From: Vreelandella populi
GTDB taxonomy: Bacteria > Pseudomonadota > Gammaproteobacteria > Pseudomonadales > Halomonadaceae
NCBI RefSeq assembly: GCF_003989825.1
Contig: NZ_RZHE01000015.1
Location: 496,001 to 560,000, forward strand
Reading direction: 5' to 3'
Length of the DNA stretch: 64,000 nucleotides
The position numbers and the translations under genes were made by a program. The notes under the pieces were generated by a model that searched no databases, had not been told where the DNA came from, and worked only from the letters and a program-made list of their open reading frames with translations. How positions within the stretch are numbered: the first letter of the stretch is position 1; each line of letters opens with the position of its first letter. Positions 33,852-42,994 of the stretch are shown here, piece after piece.

Positions 33852-35144
33852 TCAATCTTTGATTAACCGTGTGGCGGGAAAGACGCAGCGGAATAGGGCG
33901 CCTTCTTCGGGATGGGATTCAACCTGAAGCTGTGCCTCATGACGCAGTAATACATGTTTGACGATCGCAAGCCCCAGTCCTGTACCGCCGGTCGTGGTAC
34001 TGCGCCCCTTGTCGACGCGATAAAAACGCTCGGTCAGGCGCGGGATATGTACAGGATCGATACCGTCGCCGTCATCCTCTATCTCAATGCAGGCGCCGCC
34101 ATCGATCATGGTGGCCCAGCGCAGGGTAATTTGACTGCCCGCAGGGGTGTAGCGCACGGCATTGAACGCCAGATTGGAAATAGCACTACGTATTTCCTGT
34201 TCACTGCCCAGTAGCCGAGCATCGCTTTCGATAACCACATGCACAGCATGCTTACCATGTGATAGAGCCAGCGCATCTTGACGTACGCTGTTCAACAGTT
34301 GCTCAACCGATAGCGGCTGATGGTCCTGGCCACCCTGGTCAATTTCCAGCCGAGATAGCAGCAGTAGATCATTGACCAGATTCTGCATTCGCTGCGTCTG
34401 ATCCTGCATCTGCTCAATGCCACGTCCCAACCGGGGTGGCAGTTGGTCGGCCAGGTCACCATAAGTTTCCAGATAGCCCGAAAGCACGGTAAGCGGCGTA
34501 CGTAGCTCATGGGACACATTGGCTACGAAATCACGTCGCATCTGTTCAAGGCGGTGTAGACGGGTGATATCCCGGGCCATTACCAGGCGTTCGTCATCGC
34601 CATAGAGGGTAATCTGGTATTGCAGGATGCTGCGCTCGTCGATGGGCGAGGGCAGCGTGAGCGGCTCACTATAGTCGCGAGCATTGAAGTAACTGATAAA
34701 GCCCGGGTCGCGCAATAAGTTGGTGATATGCTGGCCACGATCATGGGCTGTCTGCAGCCCCAGCATATCGGTGGCCGCACTGTTCCACCATTCAAGGTCA
34801 CCGTGGCGGTCAAGCATCACGACGCTGTCACGCATGGCTTCGGAAGACTCTTGAATACGCGCTAACGTAGCCCGTAAACGGCCTTGGGTAATACGCTGGC
34901 TTTTTTGGTACCGATAAAGGCGATCCAGCAGTTCACCCCACATACCACTGGCGGCTGGCGGCTCATCGTTTGGATTAAGAGTTAACCACTGAAACAGCGC
35001 ACGCAGCTGGCGTAAATGATGAAACAGACATACGCTCAACCCCGCCGCCAGCCCCAGCCCTGCCGAACCTAATAGCCAGCCCAGGCAAACCCCAATAGTC
35101 GCTAACCAGGCGATACGCCACAGTTCACGACTCCACAGGCGCAT
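33852..35144 (-). CDS. phoR: Phosphate-regulon sensor histidine kinase
   Basis: Membrane-bound kinase (430 aa). Two N-terminal hydrophobic segments (residues about 10-40), a PAS-like domain (about 98-195) and a catalytic core follow. The phosphorylated histidine is H212 in NVSHELRTPLTVL; the N box is NLAFNAVRYTP, and G boxes are DDGDGID and GGTGLGLAIVKH. It lies two bases after phoB, its partner. With PhoU and Pst it senses phosphate limitation. Confidence 0.95.
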   Translation of the reverse strand: MRLWSRELWRIAWLATIGVCLGWLLGSAGLGLAAGLSVCLFHHLRQLRALFQWLTLNPNDEPPAASGMWGELLDRLYRYQKSQRITQGRLRATLARIQESSEAMRDSVVMLDRHGDLEWWNSAATDMLGLQTAHDRGQHITNLLRDPGFISYFNARDYSEPLTLPSPIDERSILQYQITLYGDDERLVMARDITRLHRLEQMRRDFVANVSHELRTPLTVLSGYLETYGDLADQLPPRLGRGIEQMQDQTQRMQNLVNDLLLLSRLEIDQGGQDHQPLSVEQLLNSVRQDALALSHGKHAVHVVIESDARLLGSEQEIRSAISNLAFNAVRYTPAGSQITLRWATMIDGGACIEIEDDGDGIDPVHIPRLTERFYRVDKGRSTTTGGTGLGLAIVKHVLLRHEAQLQVESHPEEGALFRCVFPATRLIKD

Positions 35145-35146
35145 GG

Positions 35147-35836
35147 TTAGACCCTGGCAGAGAAACGATAACCGGTACCCCGTACCGTCTGGATAAGGTT
35201 CTGATGCACTTCACCCAACGCTTTACGCAGCCGACGGATATGTACATCCACCGTGCGCTCCTCAACATAAACATTGCCGCCCCATACCTGATCCAGTAAC
35301 TGGCTGCGGGTATAAGCGCGTTCCTGATGAGTCATGAAAAACTGCAGCAGGCGGTATTCCGTAGGACCCATTTCCAGGGCTTTGCCGTGGGCACTGACTC
35401 GATGGCTGACCGGGTCAAGCAATAGGCCGTTGATCTCGATCGGATCTTCAACCCCACGCGGCGTGGCGCGGCGCAGTACCGCTTTCAGGCGCGCGACCAG
35501 CTCACGAGGAGAAAAGGGCTTGGTAATATAGTCATCCGCACCCGATTCAAGCCCTTGGATCTTGTTATCTTCCTCGCCCTTTGCCGTCAGCATGATGATG
35601 GGCAGTTCGGCAGTCGCCTCTTCACGTTTTAGTCGCCTGGCAAGCTCAATACCACTGGTGCCCGGCATCATCCAGTCAAGCAGCAGTAAGTCGGGCTGAT
35701 GGTCGACTACCATGGCGTGGGCATCCTGGGCATTATCCGCTTCAAGCACGCGATAGTCAGCCATTTCCAGCGCTACAGCGATCATTTCGCGGATAGGCGC
35801 TTCGTCATCGACAATCAAAACGGTCTTGGCGGTCAT
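35147..35836 (-). CDS. phoB: Phosphate-regulon response regulator
   Basis: OmpR-class regulator (229 aa). Receiver domain with the acidic pocket VDDE, phosphorylated D54 in LLDWMMPG and K106 in ITKPFSP; the C-terminal winged helix (residues about 130-227) ends [15 protein letters not shown] and VRGTGYRFS. It should bind the two PHO boxes directly upstream, giving autoactivation, and the Pho promoters of the pst operon. Confidence 0.96.
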   Translation of the reverse strand: MTAKTVLIVDDEAPIREMIAVALEMADYRVLEADNAQDAHAMVVDHQPDLLLLDWMMPGTSGIELARRLKREEATAELPIIMLTAKGEEDNKIQGLESGADDYITKPFSPRELVARLKAVLRRATPRGVEDPIEINGLLLDPVSHRVSAHGKALEMGPTEYRLLQFFMTHQERAYTRSQLLDQVWGGNVYVEERTVDVHIRRLRKALGEVHQNLIQTVRGTGYRFSARV

Positions 35837-35872
35837 TCCAGGGCCTCACGGTGTTCAATGAAAGGTAATTCC

Positions 35873-35890
35873 ATGACATATCTGTGACAA
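35873..35890 (-). promoter_or_regulatory. PHO box 1 upstream of phoB
   Basis: On the minus strand the sequence is TTGTCACAGATATGTCAT, two TGTCA-type repeats eleven bases apart as in the PhoB consensus. It is 37 bases upstream of the phoB start. Confidence 0.6.
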
Positions 35891-35905
35891 TAACACCATG
35901 GCTTG

Positions 35906-35923
35906 ATGACACTTCCATGACAA
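35906..35923 (-). promoter_or_regulatory. PHO box 2 upstream of phoB
   Basis: On the minus strand the sequence is TTGTCATGGAAGTGTCAT, a close match to the PhoB consensus with both repeats intact. Its spacing from box 1 is three helical turns (33 bases), which would put both dimers on one DNA face. Confidence 0.72.
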
Positions 35924-35978
35924 ACGCTACTATATCACTAAGCCCTATCACTAAGCCTTTTCCCTCGCCCTGGTTTGA

Positions 35979-36869
35979 CTATCCAGTAACCGGCCACCAG
36001 CTTAGCCCAATACCGGCAAAGATCAGCAGGCCTGACCAATGGTTATTTAAAAAGGCTTGAAAGCATGGGTCGCGCTCACGGTGGCGAATTAGCCGTTGCT
36101 GATGGATAAAAGTAGCCGCCATGCCAGCAAGCCCCAGCCAGAAGAAGCCGCCCAGTTCCACGCGCAGGCCCACCCAGGCCAGTAGGCCAAGCGTTGCCAG
36201 CTGCAGCAAGCCAATGATCAAACGATCGGCACTACCAAACAGCACTGCAGTCGATTTAATGCCAATTTTCAGGTCGTCATCGCGGTCAACCATGGCGTAC
36301 TGGGTATCGTAAGCCACGGTCCACAGCACGTTGGCGAGAAACAGAATCCACGCATCAAGCGGGACATAACCAAGCACCGCACCAAAGGCCATGGGAATAG
36401 CCCAGGAAAATGCCGCGCCCAATACCACCTGCGGGAAGTGCGTATAGCGTTTCATGAACGGATAAATAAACGCCAGCACGACACCGCCCAACGATAACAA
36501 CACCGTAAACCAGTTTGTTAGCAGTACCAGGATAAAGGCAACGGCGACTAATCCGATAAACAGTAGCTGTGCTTCGGTTTCACTGATACGCCCGGTAGCT
36601 AGCGGGCGGCTTTTAGTACGCTTTACATGGCCATCAAAGTGCCGATCGGCATAATCATTGACCACGCAACCCGCCGCACGCATGACGTAAACGCCTGCCA
36701 CGAAAATCAGCAATACGTTTCGGCCCGGCACGCCTTCAGCGGCGATCCACAGCGCCCATAGGGTCGGCCACATTAAAAGCCAGGTACCAATTGGTCGGTC
36801 CAGACGCATCAGTTGCAAGAAGTCGGCGACCCGCGCCCATCCGGTTGGCCGCAACAAAGAACGATCCAT
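35979..36869 (-). CDS. ubiA: 4-hydroxybenzoate octaprenyltransferase
   Basis: Membrane prenyltransferase (296 aa) that attaches the polyprenyl tail to 4-hydroxybenzoate in ubiquinone synthesis. The two aspartate-rich motifs are NDYADRHFD and [13 protein letters not shown], and the start [20 protein letters not shown] is typical. I chose ATG 36869 because GAGG lies five bases before it. It follows ubiC, which supplies its substrate, by 35 bases. Confidence 0.95.
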   Translation of the reverse strand: MDRSLLRPTGWARVADFLQLMRLDRPIGTWLLMWPTLWALWIAAEGVPGRNVLLIFVAGVYVMRAAGCVVNDYADRHFDGHVKRTKSRPLATGRISETEAQLLFIGLVAVAFILVLLTNWFTVLLSLGGVVLAFIYPFMKRYTHFPQVVLGAAFSWAIPMAFGAVLGYVPLDAWILFLANVLWTVAYDTQYAMVDRDDDLKIGIKSTAVLFGSADRLIIGLLQLATLGLLAWVGLRVELGGFFWLGLAGMAATFIHQQRLIRHRERDPCFQAFLNNHWSGLLIFAGIGLSWWPVTG

Positions 36870-36904
36870 GCTTACCTCACGAAAAGAAGAGATGCCGAGC
36901 AAGC

Positions 36905-37468
36905 CTAACGCGAAGGCAGGCGAAGATCATCTGCCATGTTGGTTAAAAAGTACTCCTGTACCAGCAGTGAAAGCCCACCATGCTGAAACACCGAGCGTCG
37001 TCCCCAAAGGCTCTGCGCGTTGTTGCACGCCGGATACGCAAAGCGGGGTGCACAGGCACTCGCCTCAAGTGGGCCACGCACCAGATCAGGCTGCTGAAAC
37101 AACCAACTGCCTAACGAGCGTTCACCCAAACGATCCAGATGCTGGCCCTGCAGCTGCGTTAACGGCGCAACCGAACGCGCGACCACCCAGGGCGACTCGT
37201 CCACGCAAAGAGCCACCTCGCGCAGCCAAGCATAGCGGCGGTGCCCAATATTCAGCGCCTGGGCTTCATCTTTCCAGGGCATGCCCACACCTTGGTGCAG
37301 CAGGCGAACGCGAAACGGCCGCTCGCCTCCCGCTTTTATCAGACGGGCCGTCAGCGAATCGGTGGAGGCCACCCACTGCCACCAGGGCGCGCTCATGGCC
37401 GGACGTACCGCCGCCACGGGCTGCCAGACAGGAAAAGTGTAAGCAGGCCGAAAAGAGTAAGTCACCAC
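36905..37468 (-). CDS. ubiC: Chorismate lyase
   Basis: Converts chorismate to 4-hydroxybenzoate and pyruvate, the first committed step of ubiquinone synthesis (187 aa with the start used). Family blocks: [41 protein letters not shown] (catalytic Arg region), [13 protein letters not shown] and SLWGRRSVF near the end. No ATG fits; I use GTG 37468, preceded by GGGAG, which gives a length close to E. coli UbiC (165 aa). The true start could be a few codons away. It is divergent from the rubredoxin reductase gene. Confidence 0.85.
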   Translation of the reverse strand: MVTYSFRPAYTFPVWQPVAAVRPAMSAPWWQWVASTDSLTARLIKAGGERPFRVRLLHQGVGMPWKDEAQALNIGHRRYAWLREVALCVDESPWVVARSVAPLTQLQGQHLDRLGERSLGSWLFQQPDLVRGPLEASACAPRFAYPACNNAQSLWGRRSVFQHGGLSLLVQEYFLTNMADDLRLPSR

Positions 37469-37553
37469 CGGATACTCCCGGGCAAAAAACGGAGCGGCTA
37501 GTGTAACATGGTGGTCAGACAGGCTTTTATTGCATCGACTATTTGAGGATGGC

Positions 37554-38744
37554 ATGCCCGTATCACACACGCTTGATGCCACTGACCACGCCGGGCTGGT
37601 CATTATCGGCACCGGAATGGCGGGCGTCGGGCTTGCCCGCGCGCTGCGCCGCCTGAATGACCGCCGCGCGATCACTCTGATCAGCCTTGATAGTGGCGAC
37701 GACTACAGCAAGCCTCTGCTCTCGACCGGGCTTACCAAGCACATGCCGCCCGAGCGGTTGGTTCAACGCACCACCGCCGCGCTTGCCGATGAGCTGGATG
37801 CCCGGGTAATAACGCATACTCATGTTGAGCAGTTGACACCCGAGGTGCGGACCATCCGCTTGAGTGATGGCCAAGCCCTTGGCTACGACACCTTGGTGCT
37901 GGCGACTGGCGCCGCCCCTCAGGCGCCATTTGCAATACCCGATAGCGTCTCCCGGCGCTTTTTTACCGTCAATAACCTGGACGAATACCGCCGCTTTCGA
38001 GCAGCGCTTGACGAACGCCCTGCCCGCGTGGCCGTTATCGGAGCGGGCCTGGTAGGCTGCGAGTTTGCCAACGATCTGCATGTTGGCGGACACCAGGTAA
38101 CGCTGATAGCACCGGAAACCACGCCGCTGGCACGGCTTCTACCCGAACCGCTCGGCACCGCCCTGGGCTGCGCCTTTCAGGATGCCGGTATCCAGCTTGC
38201 CCTGGGGCGTACGCTTGCCGACATCAGCGCAGGCAGCGACAGCCCCGTTCGGCTCACGCTGGGCAATCACGCCACCCTTGATGTAGACCTGGTGCTGCTG
38301 GCCACCGGCCTGGCACCCCGCATCGCACTGGCTGACGCCGCCGGGCTTGCCGTATCCCGCCACGGCATTACGGTTGATCGCTACCTGCGCACTTCGGACC
38401 CACATATCCATGCGCTTGGCGATGCGGCCTGCGTGGCAGGGGTCAACGCCATGTACGTGCAGCCGCTGCAGGCTAGCGCCAAGGCGCTGGCCGCCACACT
38501 TGCCGGCACACCGACGCAGGTCAGCTTCGGGGCCTGGCCGATTATCGTCAAGACTCCGCTGCTGCCGGTAGTGGCCTATCCACCGGCCGTTAGCGTTGAA
38601 CGCTGGCGAATCGAGGGTGAAGGCAGCGATATGAGTGCCCTTGCGGAAGATAAACACGGGAATTTAGTCGGTTTTGCGTTGACAGGGGGCTGCGTGAGAC
38701 GGAAAGTGGAGCTTTCCAGAGCATCACCTGCACTGCTAGGCTGA
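37554..38744 (+). CDS. FAD-dependent oxidoreductase, rubredoxin reductase-like
   Basis: Pyridine nucleotide-disulfide oxidoreductase family protein (396 aa). FAD-binding start VIIGTGMAGVGLARALRRL, the flavin segment YDTLVLATGAAPQ, NAD-binding VIGAGLVGCEFAND and the second FAD motif HIHALGDAACV are in order. Start ATG 37554 has GAGG five bases upstream. Position between ubiC and HU matches the Pseudomonas rubredoxin reductase, but no rubredoxin gene is adjacent here, so the electron acceptor is not evident. Confidence 0.85.
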   Translation: MPVSHTLDATDHAGLVIIGTGMAGVGLARALRRLNDRRAITLISLDSGDDYSKPLLSTGLTKHMPPERLVQRTTAALADELDARVITHTHVEQLTPEVRTIRLSDGQALGYDTLVLATGAAPQAPFAIPDSVSRRFFTVNNLDEYRRFRAALDERPARVAVIGAGLVGCEFANDLHVGGHQVTLIAPETTPLARLLPEPLGTALGCAFQDAGIQLALGRTLADISAGSDSPVRLTLGNHATLDVDLVLLATGLAPRIALADAAGLAVSRHGITVDRYLRTSDPHIHALGDAACVAGVNAMYVQPLQASAKALAATLAGTPTQVSFGAWPIIVKTPLLPVVAYPPAVSVERWRIEGEGSDMSALAEDKHGNLVGFALTGGCVRRKVELSRASPALLG

Positions 38745-38850
38745 TTTTCACCGCGTTCACGACTAGGCTGGATAAGCCAACTCAGCCTGGGTGACGCATT
38801 TAATAACACTGTTATGCATTACGCTTAATATTTCACTAGGGGAATTCCTT

Positions 38851-39123
38851 ATGCGCAAACCTGAACTCGCTGCCGCTATCGCTGAAAGTGCAGACCTGTC
38901 TAAGGACAAGGCAGGCCAAGTTCTGAATGTAATTCTGGATGAAATTACCAACAGCGTGGCCAAAGGCGAAGATGTAGCACTGATTGGTTTTGGCACCTTT
39001 ACCGTACGTGAGCGTGCAGCACGTACCGGCAAGAACCCGCAAACGGGTGCGCCTCTGCAGATTCCGGCCAGCAAGAACGTAGCTTTCAAGCCAGGTAAAG
39101 CGCTTAAGGATGCCGTTTCCTAA
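38851..39123 (+). CDS. HU-family DNA-binding protein
   Basis: Small nucleoid protein (90 aa). It has the N-terminal helices MRKPELAAAIAESADLSKD, and the DNA-bending arm block GFGTFTVRERAARTGKNPQTG with the intercalating-proline region QTGAPLQIPAS. ATG 38851 is preceded by AGGGGAATT. Its stop TAA shares one base with the ATG of the next gene, an unusual coupling. It could be an HU or a divergent HU-like paralogue; the chromosome may encode others. Confidence 0.92.
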   Translation: MRKPELAAAIAESADLSKDKAGQVLNVILDEITNSVAKGEDVALIGFGTFTVRERAARTGKNPQTGAPLQIPASKNVAFKPGKALKDAVS

Positions 39124-39479
39124 TGAAGCTAAAGCTTGCGCTGTGGCTGTTGAGCCTTATGCTCAAGCGCGCTCTGCGCCGCAAGCCGCGCTTTCGTGAA
39201 CAGTTAGAACGAATGCGCAGTCTCGACTGGGGCATTGCCACAGAAGACCTAAAAATTGCCCGTTACTATCGAATGACGCCGAAAGGCATCACCTCAGCTG
39301 CCGGTTTACCGGTTGATCTGGATCTTGAGCTACGTTTTCGCGATCAAGACACCGCGTTACGTATTCTCAGAAAACCAACGCAGCAGGCGTTTCTCGATGG
39401 AATGGTCAATGGCGAGGTTCGCCTGGTAGGTGACTCCGCCGATATGAATAAGCTGCAAAAGCTGTTGAAGTATCTGTAG
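39123..39479 (+). CDS. SCP2-domain-like protein
   Basis: Protein of 118 aa with an SCP2-like C-terminal half (DLELRFRDQDTALRILRKPTQ; FLDGMVNGEVRLVGD; LQKLLKYL), a fold that binds lipids. The N-terminus is basic and partly hydrophobic (KLKLALWLLSLMLKRALRRKPRF), which may be a membrane anchor. It starts one base inside the HU stop codon, so it is translationally coupled to HU. The family call is by eye; its role is unknown. Confidence 0.6.
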   Translation: MKLKLALWLLSLMLKRALRRKPRFREQLERMRSLDWGIATEDLKIARYYRMTPKGITSAAGLPVDLDLELRFRDQDTALRILRKPTQQAFLDGMVNGEVRLVGDSADMNKLQKLLKYL

Positions 39480-39529
39480 CGTTTAACTATCGGCCCAGGG
39501 TAACTCATAAAAAGGGTATAAAAGCCACG

Positions 39530-40468
39530 ATGGATATACCTCATCAACGCTTGGTTTACTTTCGCGTTACCCTGGAGTCTGGATCGATACGGCGTGCAGC
39601 GGCACGGCTAGACATTGCACCCTCGGCGGTTAGCCGACAAATCGCTTTGCTGGAAGAAGCCTTGGGCGCGACGTTGATGGAACGTCAGCGTGACGGCATT
39701 TCGCCCACCCCGGTGGGCGAAATGTTGCTTGAGTACTGTGCACGGCGCGGCGCGCTGGATGAAAGCTTTATCACTTCTCTTGAGGCGTACCAGCGCCTTG
39801 AAACCGGCACTATCTCACTGACCGTTGGTGAAGGGTTTGTTAGCGACCTGGTTGCCTCTCCGCTACATGAATTCAAGCAACGCTATAAAGGCATACAGCT
39901 CGATATTCATATTGCGGGCACCTCCGGCATTATTGAGGCGGTCGTTGAAGACCATAGTCATATTGGCCTGATGTTTCACGAACGAACCCACCCGCAACTG
40001 CGTTTTTGGGCTTCAAGCCCTCAGCCACTGATGGCCATTCTGCCCCCCGGGCACCCTTTGGCAACCCAAACCACTCCCTTATCGCTCACCCAGCTTGGCG
40101 CAGAGCCCATGGCTATGTGGGATCCCACCCATGGCGTACGTCAAATGGTCGACCAAGCGTTTCAACAGGCACATATTGCGCCGCAACTGGCCATGAATAC
40201 CAACTCCATGGTTATCCTGGCCCAGTATGTACGCAGCGGCATGGGTATTACTCTGCTGCCTGCCTTTGCCGTGGCCCACGATCTTGAAATCGGCACCTTA
40301 ATTGCCCGGCCCATTGATGATCCGCTTTTTCAGCGCTCTCAAGCCCATATGGTCACACGAGTGGGCCGCCAGCAGCCTAAGGCCAGCATACTGCTATTGC
40401 GCCACTTGCAGCGCTGGATGCAGGCTTTTCGCGACCCAATGAGCAATCAACCCACGCCGTTACCATAG
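39530..40468 (+). CDS. LysR-family transcriptional regulator
   Basis: LysR regulator (312 aa). The N-terminal winged helix (residues about 4-63) reads RLVYFRVTLESGSIRRAAARLDIAPSAVSRQI with the LEEALGATLMERQ turn; the effector domain covers residues about 90-295. It converges with the aldehyde dehydrogenase gene and overlaps its end by 22 bases. It may control that catabolic unit, though it is not divergent from it; LysR genes usually are. Confidence 0.88.
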   Translation: MDIPHQRLVYFRVTLESGSIRRAAARLDIAPSAVSRQIALLEEALGATLMERQRDGISPTPVGEMLLEYCARRGALDESFITSLEAYQRLETGTISLTVGEGFVSDLVASPLHEFKQRYKGIQLDIHIAGTSGIIEAVVEDHSHIGLMFHERTHPQLRFWASSPQPLMAILPPGHPLATQTTPLSLTQLGAEPMAMWDPTHGVRQMVDQAFQQAHIAPQLAMNTNSMVILAQYVRSGMGITLLPAFAVAHDLEIGTLIARPIDDPLFQRSQAHMVTRVGRQQPKASILLLRHLQRWMQAFRDPMSNQPTPLP

Positions 40469-41997
40469 CCAAAGGCAACACTCGCCTCTGGCGCCGTCTC
40501 TACCCAGATACTTTGCGGCACGCTATATTCACGCAAACCTTCAAGCCCGCTGGAACGGCCAAAGCCACTGTCGCCAAAGCCACCAAACGGCGACATGACG
40601 CTAATCGCCTTATAGCTATTAATCCATACCGTGCCAGCTCGCAGCTGCCCAGCCACCCGATGCGCCCTTGCTACATCCTGGCTCCATACGGCACCGGCCA
40701 GCCCAAATCGAGTGTCGTTGGCCAATTGAACGGCCTGCGCCTCATCGTCGAAAGCCATCGCAATTAATACCGGGCCAAACACCTCATGCTGGGCAATCTC
40801 CATATCCGGTGTCACATCGACCAGAACTGTTGGGGCGATAAAATAGCCCTTGGCCTCTTCAGGCAAGCCTTCCGGACGTTTACCGCCGGTTAATACCCGA
40901 GCTCCCGCCGCAACGGCGGTATCAATCATCCGCGTCACCTGTTCAAACTGACGATTATTCTGTAACGGTCCCATACGTGTAGCCTCGTCACTGGGCAGCC
41001 CTACCTGTATCTGTTCAGCGGCTCTGGCCAATCGAGACGTCACCTCGTCAAAAACCGAACGCTCAATCAATAACCGCGACCCTGCCACGCAGCTCTGCCC
41101 GGCAGCAGCAAAAATAGCGGCTTGAGCACCCGCTACGGCATCATCCAGGCGCGCATCGGCAAACACGATATTGGCCGACTTTCCGCCCAGCTCTAAAACA
41201 CTGGGCACCAAGCGCCGAGCCCCCGCTTCTGCAATCATGCGCCCGCTTTGGGGAGAGCCAACAAATACCAGCTTGCTGATCGTTGGGTGGCCGGTGAGTG
41301 CTGCACCGGTGGTTTTGCCTAGCCCATTGACAATGTTGATCAACCCTTGTGGCAAGCCACCACTTTCCAACAGCTTGGCAATAACCACGGAAGTAAAGGG
41401 CGTTAACTCCGAGGGTTTCAGCACAACGCCATTACCCGCCGCAATAGCCGGAGCAAGCTGCCAGGCACAGGTAAACATGGGCGCGTTCCATGGGGTAATT
41501 TGTCCTACCACGCCGTAAGGAAGGTAGCGCACATAGTTAAGATGTGATGTAGGAACTGGAATTACTTCGCCATGCTGCTTATCACACCAGCCTGCGTAGT
41601 ATTCAAACATTTCACGTACCTTGCCCACTTCCGCACGGCAGTCTCGGATTGGCTTGCCAGCTACTAGGCTTTCCAGTTGGGCAAGCGCCTCTTCATGCCC
41701 ATCCAGGGCGCGCAGTGCCGCGTTCATGCGGCGCCCTCGCTCGCTTGCCGTTAATGTTATCCACTGACGCTGCCCCCGTTGCGCCGCGGCGGTTGCGCGC
41801 TCAATCAATACGCCGCCCGCATCGCGATAGCTAACCAAGGTGTCACCGGTCGCCGGGTTGGTCAGAACAATATCGTCACCGCTACCCTCTATTAATTGCC
41901 CATCGACCCAGTTACTTAATGGCGTGGCACCCGTCATTCCAAAACCTTCCAGTAACATCGTTAACTGTTCACAGGCGTGTTGGTTAAGGTTCTTCAT
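40447..41997 (-). CDS. Aldehyde dehydrogenase
   Basis: NAD(P)-dependent aldehyde dehydrogenase (516 aa). The catalytic glutamate is in VLELGGKSANIVF and the nucleophilic cysteine in AAGQSCVAGSRLL; the NAD-binding motifs TPWNAPMFTCAWQLAPAIAAGNGVVLKPS and FVGSPQSGR are present. It starts one base inside the stop of the upstream beta-hydroxyacid dehydrogenase. Substrate is not evident; the sequence is of the broad betaine/aromatic aldehyde group. Confidence 0.9.
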   Translation of the reverse strand: MKNLNQHACEQLTMLLEGFGMTGATPLSNWVDGQLIEGSGDDIVLTNPATGDTLVSYRDAGGVLIERATAAAQRGQRQWITLTASERGRRMNAALRALDGHEEALAQLESLVAGKPIRDCRAEVGKVREMFEYYAGWCDKQHGEVIPVPTSHLNYVRYLPYGVVGQITPWNAPMFTCAWQLAPAIAAGNGVVLKPSELTPFTSVVIAKLLESGGLPQGLINIVNGLGKTTGAALTGHPTISKLVFVGSPQSGRMIAEAGARRLVPSVLELGGKSANIVFADARLDDAVAGAQAAIFAAAGQSCVAGSRLLIERSVFDEVTSRLARAAEQIQVGLPSDEATRMGPLQNNRQFEQVTRMIDTAVAAGARVLTGGKRPEGLPEEAKGYFIAPTVLVDVTPDMEIAQHEVFGPVLIAMAFDDEAQAVQLANDTRFGLAGAVWSQDVARAHRVAGQLRAGTVWINSYKAISVMSPFGGFGDSGFGRSSGLEGLREYSVPQSIWVETAPEASVAFGYGNGVG

Positions 41998-42884
41998 TAC
42001 AAGGTGTCTCCATGCGTGGCACGCGCTAGGACGGGCGTGGTGATATGGTTAAAGTCATCGCTATCGGTTGGCTGGTCGGCGTTGGCATGCCAGGCATCTA
42101 CGACGGTCTGGAGCAGAGGTAGCGGAATGCCAAGCTGTTCGGCAGCATCACGTGCCAGACGAAGATCCTTGCGCATCAGGCCCGTGGTAAACCCTGAATC
42201 AAACCGTTCGCTCAACACCCACTCGGGAAAGTTCACTTCACTGACTGCGCTACGCCCAGAACCGCTGTTAAGACCGGCCAGGCAGGCAGCAGGCTCGACG
42301 CCTGCCTTGGCCGCCATGGCAACCGCTTCAGCGGTAGTGAGAAGATGCGCCGCGCATAGGTAGTTGTTGGCTAGCTTGACCACATGGCCGCTTCCCGGCC
42401 CACCTACGTGGGTACGCTTGGCGGACATGGCTTCCAACATGGGCATTACCCGCTCAATGGTGGCTGTCTCCCCTCCCAGCAACATGCCAAGCTTGCCGCT
42501 GGCAGCGCCTTTGGGGCCTCCGCTTACTGGGGCATCCAGCCACTCTAAGCCAGCCGCCAAGGCCTTTTTGGCCAGCTCACGACTCACTGCCGGGTCGCTG
42601 GTTGAAGTATCCACAATCACACTACCCTTGGGCGCCAGTTTAAATATACCGGGCGAGTGCTCTAGAACCTCGCGCACATGCGCCGATGTAGGCAGTGAAA
42701 GCAGATAAACATCGCTTGCCGGTAATGCATTGGGTGCGGCCACCGCCAGCCCGTCGGCAGCCAGACGCGCTCGCGCCTGTTCAAAGACATCGCTCCCGGT
42801 AACCGCGAATCCGGCGGCTTTAAGAGTAAGCGCCATATTGCCGCCCATTTGCCCCAGGCCAATTACGGTAATGGTTAAAGACAC
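41997..42884 (-). CDS. Beta-hydroxyacid dehydrogenase (3-hydroxyisobutyrate dehydrogenase family)
   Basis: NAD-dependent oxidoreductase (295 aa). The N-terminal Rossmann motif is IGLGQMGGNMAL, the substrate-binding signature is DAPVSGGPKGAASGKLGMLLGG, and the catalytic lysine sits in VKLANNYL near residue 170. Related enzymes are 2-hydroxy-3-oxopropionate reductase and phenylserine-type dehydrogenases. Together with the aldehyde dehydrogenase it suggests stepwise oxidation of a hydroxy-acid substrate. Confidence 0.88.
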   Translation of the reverse strand: MSLTITVIGLGQMGGNMALTLKAAGFAVTGSDVFEQARARLAADGLAVAAPNALPASDVYLLSLPTSAHVREVLEHSPGIFKLAPKGSVIVDTSTSDPAVSRELAKKALAAGLEWLDAPVSGGPKGAASGKLGMLLGGETATIERVMPMLEAMSAKRTHVGGPGSGHVVKLANNYLCAAHLLTTAEAVAMAAKAGVEPAACLAGLNSGSGRSAVSEVNFPEWVLSERFDSGFTTGLMRKDLRLARDAAEQLGIPLPLLQTVVDAWHANADQPTDSDDFNHITTPVLARATHGDTL

Positions 42885-42994
42885 GATAAAACTCCTTAAG
42901 CTCTCGGTGGAGAACGCTTTTTTGCATGTACGCTCCCCCTACCCGTGAAGGCATCGTTAGAGAGCGATAAGTAGTGGTTGGTTAAGGCTTCGCG

